Source: Trogon surrucura (lineage: Eukaryota; Chordata; Aves; Trogoniformes; Trogonidae). From it: a DNA stretch of 64,000 nt. Under the pieces are notes generated by a model that saw nothing but the letters and a program-made list of their open reading frames with translations, was not told the DNA's origin and ran no database searches. The first letter of the stretch is position 1; each line of letters opens with the position of its first letter. The DNA lies in the NCBI GenBank assembly GCA_020746105.1, contig CM036631.1, positions 12,772,558-12,836,557 on the forward strand, read 5' to 3'. The position numbers were made by a program, and so were the translations under genes. Positions 14,101-64,000 of this stretch are shown one piece after another.

Positions 14101-15084
14101 CCAATACTGACATCTCGTGGCTGTCAATAAAACACTTTCCCATGCACTACACACGGGCAGCAGAACTTATTGCAGACCCACTGCAGGGCCAGAGCAATGC
14201 GGTGGCAGCACCCTCTGCCCCAGGGGGGCTTCTTTGGGACACCGCACCCTGCGGGAGCGGCTGCAGAAGAGCCGCGGGTGAGCCCCGAGGAGTTGGGGCA
14301 CCTTTGGTCAAACTTTCCGTGCCTACAGTCAGCGGTTTTCTTAAGCATTTCCCCCTCAAGCCCTCACTTCACTCCACACAGCTCTTACCACCCCTTTTAG
14401 TTTTATCCCACCTTTAATCTGTCACTTAGAAGTGGATTCCCTGCGCAAGCCCACTGCTTTATAAATAAATAATCACAACCAAAAGATAATCCACCATTTA
14501 CTTCCAGCCCCACACTTCCAGCTTTTTTCCTCCCTCCTAAGTTCAGTTTCAGTGTTTCTTTTACAACTTCCAAAACCTATGCCTAAGTCAAGTGAACAAA
14601 TGCACTCCCCGCTTAGCAGATTCCTGAGCCTTTCTAGGCAACAAACTTCCAAGTAAGCGCCGGTAACTTTTGGCAGTGCTTGGCCTGTGGTGACTGACTT
14701 CAGGAATCTTCTGTTTGGAATAAGCTCATTAGAGTTTTGTAACGAGATTACATGGCAAGGCCAGGCACCGACGGCTACAGCTACGCCATGGGTGAAATCT
14801 TGTCACAAGCTAATATTTTGAGTCCTGACTTGAACTTTATCAATGATGACTAACCAGCTGTCAGTCGAACTCCTATCCTACCCTGCAAGGTGGCAATGCT
14901 GTCAATTCACAAATAATCCAAGGCACACAGATTGGGGCTACTACGACTTCTGAGAAGACTGACAAGGTCCCTGCTGCACTTTACAAGTTCCACACTAGGG
15001 ACAGAAGCTTCATTTTTCACCACCACCTTCAGATACAGCAATTAGAAAAGCAAATCACTGAAACACTCTTAAGCTGTTTCGAAC
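8146..15084. other. Intergenic DNA between the CpG-rich patch and the RRAS2 3' end
   Basis: The first kilobase (about 8.2-8.8 kb) is GC-rich and opens several overlapping short frames without domains; the rest is mixed to AT-rich. A poly-A run lies near 11540. No gene or repeat family is recognised with confidence. Confidence 0.6.
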
Positions 15085-15104
15085 TCACACTTACCTACAT
15101 CACC

Positions 15105-15110
15105 TTTATT
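15105..15110 (-). terminator. RRAS2: Candidate distal polyadenylation signal (AATAAA) of RRAS2
   Basis: TTTATT on the plus strand is AATAAA on the minus strand. The following minus-strand bases (GGTGATGTAGGTAAGTGTG) are GT-rich, as expected of a downstream element. This is the best-supported cleavage signal downstream of the stop codon in this window. Confidence 0.55.
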
Positions 15111-15845
15111 GACCAAGAAAAGTATTAGTTTTCTAAATAATCCAAGCCTAAAGAGTAGGATCAAAATGCTTACATTTAACAGCTCCTTAAAGTGCCATGT
15201 ACAAACCAGTTTCCAAGAGAGACCCTGGCATTACATGAAGACTTCCCTGCACGTTCTCTCCACTAGAAGCCTTAAAAACACTTGCACAGGAATATCCTTA
15301 GTTAATAAACTTGGAGCAGACTGCCACAGAAGCAGCTGGTGGTCCCCACATTTGTTTGTTTATAAAGCTTATTATATTTACGACGTGGCTTGCCAGTAGG
15401 TTGCTTAGCATCAACCACCTCAAAGCTATTCTGCTTTCCATGTGAGAAAAAGCAAGGGTGTGGTGCCCTCCACCTTCTCCAATGTATTAGTTACATACTA
15501 AAAAACCTGCCTTTGTAGCACTCTACTATTTTAAAACCAATCTATCCTAAGTAAAAGGTTAAAAAAGGAAAAAAAACCTGATGAAACTCAAATATTTGCA
15601 CCTAAAATTCACTCTCAACACACATGCTGTAATTTGTTGTCTTAACTCATTCTAATGCCACACATTTAGTGACTTAACTCCAGAGAGCTTCACATATTTA
15701 AGAAAACACGTGGTGTTTACTACAGGCTGTAATATCTTACATTTGTCTTGAAAAATGTAATCCATCTCCCAAATGCACTTCCACTGTACTCCTTGTTTGA
15801 ATCTTGTACGTGTTGTTCGTAGGCAGCCTTCGATCAACCATTAAC

Positions 15846-15851
15846 TTTATT
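15846..15851 (-). terminator. RRAS2: Alternative polyadenylation signal (AATAAA)
   Basis: This canonical AATAAA on the minus strand lies about 1.8 kb after the RRAS2 stop. The flanking downstream sequence is not clearly GT-rich, so it is weaker than the site at 15105. Confidence 0.3.
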
Positions 15852-16851
15852 TAAAGTAGGGGGGAGGTACCCTCTCTCTCAAAACAGTATTACCCAACCT
15901 CATCTAAATGCCATAAAATAAATCCCTTAAACTCCTGCATGACACTATTGTTAATTCTAGGTTTACTGCTTTGTTGCTATAATGGTAACGGGAAGTTGTT
16001 CAAGCGCCGTTTTCTCAGCAGCCACTTGGAGATTTATGGCAGAGCACCTGACAGCAAGCACGGCCTAGAAACACAAGGAATTGTTGAAGAATGAAGTCAG
16101 TGGTTCAACCAAGTCAAAACCAACACCATCTATCATTATGTAGATTGAAATGGCTTTTCTTTACTTCCAAGCTCGAAGAAAGGTCATGCAGATGTGCGCA
16201 TTTGTCTCCTAACCAGGTCCCACCACCCTCTTCCCCCTCACCCTCCCCAAAAATTCAGTTTTTTGGAAGAGAGTCAGAAAGAGGCAGTGTGCTTACCCCC
16301 CGATAACGGTTAGATCATCTTTAATTCTAGCACCTGAAGTTATACAAGGGTTTGCTTAATAATCAAGTTTCAAAGAACTGCTGGACACATTCAGTAAGGT
16401 GACAACTGTGCAATACCACTCAGTATTTCAATATCAGGGACCATACTCTTGAATTGTTTAAACACAATCCACAGAACTCAAACAACCATCCACAGTTTAA
16501 CTAAACAATCAGTTAAAAGTCTTACAATTTAATAATTCACATAATGGTCAGTCTTTAGTACGGGATACTGAAATCCATTAAAACACAACACTAGATTTTA
16601 CTCTATGGGTGTGTTGGGCAGGCACATCATTGGCCATTCTTGGGTATAACCAGAAGAGTAAAGGAGGAGAAGTTTACCACAGTTTGGCAAGTCCCACATT
16701 TTGTCAGTTAAAAGTGAACTGTGAGAATTAAATACTCATCTTTACATATACACAAGTTATGCTGTGAAAGCATATTTGCTTACAAACATATAAAAATACT
16801 TGTTAACTAGTTTGATAAGAAAATAATGTATAAAAGTATATAGCAAAAACA

Positions 16852-16857
16852 TTTAAT
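16852..16857 (-). terminator. RRAS2: Alternative proximal polyadenylation signal (ATTAAA)
   Basis: This variant ATTAAA on the minus strand lies about 0.8 kb after the stop and is followed by T-rich sequence (TGTTTTTGCTATATAC). It could yield a short 3' UTR form. The motif is common by chance in AT-rich DNA. Confidence 0.25.
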
Positions 16858-17676
16858 CATCTCTGACAATGGAAAGATCAAATTCATTTTTATATCACAT
16901 GAAACAAAAACAGCTACAATTTTCGTTTTCCTTAATCCCTTACCCAGAAATACAAAGGAAGACACAATTTGTTTCCAAACAAATGATGTGAAATTTCTTA
17001 ATAAGCTGAAATGTCTCAATCCGGAACGAGCTCAGGTATTTGGCCATATCCTAATAGTAGTAGTAATCATCCTGTAACTGTTCCAGATTGATAAAATAAA
17101 TACAGTAGACTGTTTTGGCCACTGAAATAAAACTGCAGCATAAACGAGAGATGAAAATTTTTGCTGACAATGAAATTCAGTGTAGGTTTCTTAAGGCTAG
17201 CTGAATACTCAAGTCTAATTTAACTGAGGGCAAAAAAAAGCCAATCCACCCCTTTTTTAAAAAGTATTCCCTATACTTCAATATAGGTCTTTGTAATAAC
17301 TAATGAAATGTCAGAAGTAAAAATAAATTAATTCACAAGAGACAACTTATGCATGACTTCGACACCTTGTCCTACACGGTTTTGTTTCATCTCCTTTGCG
17401 AATAAAACTCCACAAGGTGCAAGCTCTTAAGGGAGAGAAGGAAGGAACTGTGGTATTAAAGAAGCAGCCTTAGTGTTTTGTTTTGAAGTCTGCCCCAGGA
17501 TGACTGAGTCTTCTTCAAGAACTAGTCTGCCAGCTTCTTGGACTAAGGCTATTCTGGTGACCACTTTTAGGACATGCACATATAAGGCTAGACCAATACC
17601 AGAAGTGATGTAAAATGATGGAAAGAAAAAAAAATAAAATGTAATCTGGCAGTTGATAGCTTTGTTCTTGGGATTC

Positions 17677-59080
<41,404 letters not shown>

Positions 59081-59107
<27 letters not shown>

Positions 59108-59813
59108 CGGCCCGGCCCGGCGGCAGCGACGGGAGTCCCGGAGAGGCCGGGTCCGGCTCCTGGGCACCGCACGGCTCCGTGTGTGTGTAACGTGCGGGCT
59201 GTGACAGCCCCCGCGTCGCCCCTCTCGTCCGCGCTCTCCCCTCCGGGCCGAGGTAATTACTCATTTCCTCGGGGCTTTGCCGGGGCGCCCGTCCTTCCGC
59301 CGCCGAGCGCTTCATCGACATTAATGAGCCTCTTTGCATCCCCCCGGGGTGGGCAGGGAGGTGTTCGTGCCCCCGCGCACAGATGCGAGCCGAGGCACGG
59401 AGGGGTTTACAGCCAAAGCGTCGGGAACGCCAGACACCGGAGGGGAAAGGGGAAAAAATGTCAGACGGGCTTCATTCCGCCGGTCCTTGCCCTTCATCGG
59501 GTCTGCGGTGACCGTGCTGTGAAGGGGTTCCCACTCGTTTCGGCCTTCCGGATCAAGGCCACCCTCTCCTCGAGGGTCACCTGCCGTGGGGTGTCACAGC
59601 CCCACGTCTGTCGTTTTCTGTAGGTGTTCAAAGCACTCTGGTTGCACTCGGTGTGGTCAGTTCCCCCTGGTCCCTCACATCTCTGCTGCCTCAGCTGGGG
59701 GCAGGCTGATGCTTGCAGTGGTCACCTACCTCTTGGGGCAATAATTTACTGTCCAGATGGCCATTGCACACATGACAAAGAAGCAGAATTTCTGCTGGTA
59801 GATCTACTCTCAG
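59081..59813 (+). other. Possible first exon of a divergent transcript from the RRAS2 CpG island
   Basis: The plus strand leaves the island and meets a perfect splice-donor consensus, CAG|GTAAGT, at 59811-59819. Divergent non-coding transcription from CpG-island promoters is common in vertebrates. No coding potential is recognised, and start and end are approximate. This is inference only. Confidence 0.2.
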
Positions 59814-59883
59814 GTAAGTCCTTCTTCCCTTTCTCTCCCTCTCCCCTTTTTGAAAGGCCACAAAATCATATATGCCTAATTTT

Positions 59884-59914
59884 ACACACACGTACACACA
59901 TACACACATACATA
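59884..59914. repeat. (CA)n / CATA microsatellite
   Basis: This is an interrupted ACACACACGTACACACATAC-type repeat, likely length-variable, upstream of RRAS2. Confidence 0.85.
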
Positions 59915-62900
59915 TGCAGCCTTTTGCCAGCACAGAGTGACAGTTGTTATCACGTTCCCGAACGGTGTAGTCACACCAGCAAGGCTGTGACGTAGACACA
60001 CTCCTACCTAGAAAATAGTAAAACCAGAAGTAGTGGCCCTGTATAAAAACTTGCTCAAGGGACTTGCCTGGTGCCACCCCGGAGCCACATGGGGAGGCAG
60101 CGACAGCAACCCAGGTAACCTGCTTGTTTGCCCAAGAAGCCCAGACTTTCTGCATTCAACACACGTCTCGGCTCTGCGTGAGATGAGGCGAGGGTCCCAC
60201 AAGCAGGCAGGAGCCTCCTTCCCACTACAGGCTCCTTAGCACCGACTGCCTGACACAGATCAACAGGGAAAGAACATGTTGTAGAGCTAATTAAGAGCTA
60301 ACATGATACCTTATGTACACAGAGCGGTAAGTCAATGATGTACCTGTAATCTTAATTCCAGCATTTCCTAATTTTCCATGCAGAACTTTGCAGTTCTTTC
60401 ACTGGATCTCTCTGTTTCAAAAAGCAAAACTGTAAAACCAAAAAGAACGTGATGAATAACATCTTTCAACACCCATTCTGTCGCAGTGGAGGGGAAGAAG
60501 TTTGACACACAGGAAAAAAACCGACACTTTGGCAAGGGTGTGAGAGGGAGATGAGGGAGATACTTTGTCACCAGGATCCACAACCCTATTTTGGAAGAGG
60601 AGTGCCAGGACTCAAGTTCCCTTGGCTTGGTATTCTCCTGTAGCGATAAGCTGCTTGTTCACATCTGTTTCCTTGTTGCCCTGGATCATCAGAAATAAGG
60701 AACAACTCACACAGGAGAGAACACACAGCCTAACATTTTCCAGTTCGGAAAAGAGATAAGTGAGTGGGAGATGTAATAGAGGTCTGTGAAGTCCTAAGCA
60801 GAAGAGAGAAGTTGAACAGAGAAAGTCTCAAAATAGGAGAGTTAAGGGAAACCTAGTGATAGTATGAAGAAATAAGTTTAAACGAACACAAAAAGATAAT
60901 GCTTTCTGCTGACACAATCATGTCAGTGCCACGAGGGGCTGTGGAAAACAAAACTGTATCTGAGTGACAAAAGGTTAGACAAAGTCACGGAGCATAAGGC
61001 AGTTACTAAGCACAGCGACCAGGGACACAATTTTGACTCAGGAAGTTTCTAAAACACTGGCAACCCGAAGGCAGATTTGCTCTGGGAAATGAGTTACTTT
61101 TCACATGTCCTGGTTCCGGTGCTTTCACCTCTGAATCACTTACCAGCCGCTGTCAGGATCAGGAACACGTGTGAATATTAAGCCAGCAAGACACGTCTTC
61201 TCTTAAGTCTTAATTATGTCTTCTAGCTTAAGAAAAATCAAAAGTACAGACTATGATGAAGTGAAACTGGCACTAGTTTATCAAGTATTGGATGTTTTTT
61301 AATAAAAAGACAGTTATGATATCATAGATCCAAAGATCAGTAAGAATAGTTTTCTCTTTGTGGTATAAACAAAGGTAGAGGAAGAAAGTCTCAAGTACAG
61401 AGATGTTACAATCTAAAACCTTGGGTGTTCAAACATCTATGCATAATAGTAATTTTGTAGGTGGAAATGGCTGTCTTGTACTCCCCGTGCTGCCAATGGA
61501 CAGAAGCTGGAGGGTACGGGGGCAGCCAGGACAGAACCAGCCCTGGAAGTGCCAGTGTGTGCTCCCCGCACCCTGAGTCCTCACAGAGACTCAGCATCTT
61601 GTCTCCCCTCAGGAGCAGCCCTCGCTGTGAGCCCTGGCTTCAAGAGACAAGGGAATGAAGACGTGGAGATGAGGGTACAGCACACACACTCCAGGTTTAA
61701 TTTCAAGATAGCAGTGCTGGGGGAGACTGAGTGCTGAGGTGCCTAGAAGGTGAAGAAAAGAAACTTGTGGCTGATATGAGGTGGCAGGGAAAGCTGATTC
61801 AAAAGGGGGTTTGGATGGTCCACGCAGACAGGAAAATAAATTTTGCAGCGCTAGTTTGCGTATCCCTAGGTAGGTAGAAGACGCAGGGTTTCATAACAGA
61901 GGGGAGGAATTTGAAATACCAAGACTTCAGATGAGGAAGACATGACCAAAGTTTTGATGAAGTGGCTGGAAAAGAAAGAAAGCGCAGCTTTTAGAATCAT
62001 TACATAGAAAGAAGCTGCGTCATTTCAGGTCTAGCCTGAATATGCATATTTAAAAAGAGAAAATCAAGAATGACATCCAGATGGCAAGCTTAAAAGAAAG
62101 AGCACCATAGCGCTTTATGTAATGACAGGGGAAAAAAAAGATTTCAGGAAGTGCTTGGGGGAAAGATCCAGAACTTTATTTTGCATTGGCAGCCTGGCAA
62201 AGATGTGGGCTTGGAAGGTTAGAACACGAGTGTGCAGTAAGTGACATATTGAAAGCTAAAAAGCGCTCTCTGAGTACATCATAGCTTAATTAAAAGAAAA
62301 CTTGTTCACAGGCTTATCACAGAAAAAAGTTACAAAAAACTTTGGGACATGAGTCAGCATGGCAGGTAACTGACACCGAGTTATTCCAGTAATTTAGGTC
62401 CATATGTGTACCTAAGGGTGGCACAGGTTTGTTTACCTTGCTCCAACAGGCTTTAAATATCACCCCTCATACCGTGTGGATATTGTGACCTAAGGAGGAT
62501 CATGTACTGCAGTTCCCACCAAGAACTCTACCACTGACCGTAAGAAGATGGGCAGAAGCCAACTTTCTCAATGCCCTAAAACATGAAGCCTGGGAGAAAA
62601 GTCGTAAACAATTTGATTTGCCTTGGTATAGGAATATAAGACCTAATTCAGTATGAAACAGGCAGTCATTTTTCCTGCGTATAAAAAACATATTCTAATG
62701 AGCACCCAGAAACTAGAAGATGGCCATTTCTCCTCACACACACTTACCAGTTTCTATCTGAGTAAGAAGTAAAACTATTTTCAGCCAAGTAGCTACAGCT
62801 TTTTATAAACGTTCATCTATTTTTATATCTACCTATTCCAGTAGTCTGCAGTAAACACTTCAAAATGTGTCATTTTCTCTGAGGCTTGAAAGTGATCTAC

Positions 62901-62922
62901 AAAGGAAAAATACTTTGGCCTC

Positions 62923-62945
62923 CTTTTTTTTTGTTGTTGTTGTTT
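62923..62945. repeat. T-run followed by (GTT)n
   Basis: TTTTTTTTT is followed by four GTT-like units in upstream intergenic DNA. Confidence 0.7.
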
Positions 62946-63174
62946 GGCTGTAAGTTGTAAGGTGGGCTTGTCAATTTTTATTAATTATTATGATTGATTT
63001 AGCAATTCAGATGTGTTTATACCGAGCAGTAACTACAAAACAAAAACACCCCAACAAAAAAAAGAATAAAATAAGCTGTGTAGGAATAAGATTTTCAGAC
63101 AAGATTGTTCAAGTTTATAATGGTATATGTATTCCCTGACACAAAACTGCACTGAACAATTAACACATGAGCAA

Positions 63175-63200
63175 ATTTTTATATATTTTTTTTTTTTTTT
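63175..63200. repeat. AT/poly-T tract
   Basis: ATATA is followed by fifteen T bases. It is low-complexity DNA about 200 bp left of the RT relic. Confidence 0.7.
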
Positions 63201-63380
63201 AGAGAATACACCATCATCAGTTCTTTAGTGAGCAGGTCGGGTTTTGCACACCCTCAGCACTTTATAGAAGATGGGTGAGAAGTTCAGCAGACTGAAGAAG
63301 ATAAATGTGTTAAAAAGAGAGAAAAGGAGGAGTAGTGAATGACAAATCACTCACTTTAATCTCATTTTCTGGAAAAAAAA

Positions 63381-63800
63381 CGTATTCAAACAAATAATTC
63401 AACTATTGGTAAATACCTGGAAGAAAACAAGGAGGTAACTGACAACCAATATGTTCTTCTCCAAGAACAAATTATGTCAAATCAAAATATTTTTCTCCTA
63501 TGATCCATTAACAGGCATTTGAGTGGGAGGAAGCAGTATGTGTTTTATATCTTGATTTTAGTAAAAGCTTCTGATACTGTCTTTCATGATGTGCTGATAC
63601 CCAGGCTAGTTCCCTGTGTTAGGTTAGATGGCAGCACCAAAGTGGGAGCAGGGCAGGTGGGGACACTGGTCTCAGTGATTTTCAGGGTTCCATTGGCAAA
63701 ACTGAGGATAGTGCCACACAGCTATCCAGAAAACCTGATCGGATCTAGTATTAATAAATGTTTCAGTAATAACCTAGACGATGAAGCAAGAAAGCACATG
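63381..63800 (+). mobile_element. Decayed CR1-like non-LTR reverse transcriptase relic
   Basis: One plus-strand frame reads KYLEENKEVTDNQYVLLQEQ, then after an in-frame TGA (about 63502) YVFYILILVKASDTVFHDVL. These resemble the CR1-type RT stretches around VTDNQHGF and VYLDFSKAFDTVSHDIL. A later segment (FSNNLDDE) may echo the FIDDLDE motif. One stop and many substitutions show it is old and non-functional. The element class (non-LTR RT) is better supported than the exact family, and the right limit is uncertain. Confidence 0.6.
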
Positions 63801-64000
63801 TCCTACATTTTCAGAAGCTGCCTGCCGGGCGAGAAAACACAACTTCCAAATGACCACAAGAAATACAGAAAAATTCTAAAAAGAGAGACTAATTCAGGAA
63901 CAACACATGCATTGTTCCGTATATAGATGAGACTTTCTTAGTTCTTTGATTGCCCTGGTGCTTCCCTTGCTTCTTGATATTTTACAACACCTTAGCTTGA

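Larger units (their letters stand above)
15085..17676 (-). other. RRAS2: Proposed RRAS2 3' UTR
   Basis: This is AT-rich sequence directly after the RRAS2 stop, with no competing gene. The left limit is inferred from an AATAAA at 15110-15105 that is followed by a GT-rich stretch on the minus strand, the usual arrangement of a cleavage site. That makes a 3' UTR of about 2.6 kb. Earlier signals at 15846-15851 and 16852-16857 could give shorter forms. No transcript data are available, so the extent is inferred; only the position after the stop codon is certain. Confidence 0.6.
59331..63380. other. Intergenic DNA upstream of RRAS2
   Basis: After the CpG island the sequence becomes AT-rich. Apart from the possible divergent exon, the CA microsatellite and T-runs, nothing is recognised. 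In mammals COPB1 lies further upstream; none of its exons is visible here. Confidence 0.6.

Noticed and set aside
1..15000. Search for the SPON1 3' exons expected by mammalian gene order.
   Set aside because: No thrombospondin type-1 repeat pattern (WxxWSxCS) was found on the plus strand in this interval.
59331..64000. Search for COPB1 exons or another upstream gene.
   Set aside because: No coatomer-beta or other recognisable exon was found. The open frames here have no domains.

Overview
The window is vertebrate genomic DNA, almost certainly from a bird. The evidence is a split gene with GT-AG introns, a CpG-island promoter, low coding density, and several CR1 non-LTR retrotransposon pieces that end in the ATTCTATG-type 3' repeat typical of avian CR1. 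There are no bacterial-style genes, operons or CRISPR arrays. The only gene I can identify with confidence is RRAS2 (R-Ras2/TC21), a Ras-family small GTPase on the minus strand.

All six coding exons of RRAS2 can be placed to the base: 58697-58801, 27152-27239, 26317-26419, 24269-24377, 17953-18071 and 17677-17764. They sum to 612 nt (203 codons plus stop), every junction is in phase, and every intron is GT-AG on the minus strand. The CpG island at about 58.1-59.3 kb holds exon 1 and the promoter. Intron 1 is about 31.5 kb and contains most of the repeats. The 3' UTR runs leftwards from 17676, most likely to a polyadenylation signal at 15105-15110.

Region by region: 1-15084 is downstream intergenic DNA without a recognisable gene, but it has a CpG-rich patch at about 7.5-8.15 kb with a possible minus-strand first exon and an adjacent G-tract repeat. 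15085-17676 is the proposed RRAS2 3' UTR. 17677-58801 is the RRAS2 coding span. Intron 1 carries a diverged minisatellite about 250 bp 5' of exon 2, a 0.95-kb CR1 with a 287-codon open RT C-terminal reading frame (36.3-37.2 kb), four shorter CR1 pieces and a small CpG-rich patch near 39.4 kb. 58.1-59.3 kb is the CpG-island promoter. 59.3-64 kb is upstream intergenic DNA with a possible divergent transcript, a CA microsatellite and a decayed CR1-like reverse transcriptase relic at the right end.

I did not find a new biological system. The observations most worth checking are the candidate first exon near 7.8 kb, the G-quadruplex-prone tract just inside RRAS2 intron 1, the possible divergent transcript, and the minisatellite beside exon 2.
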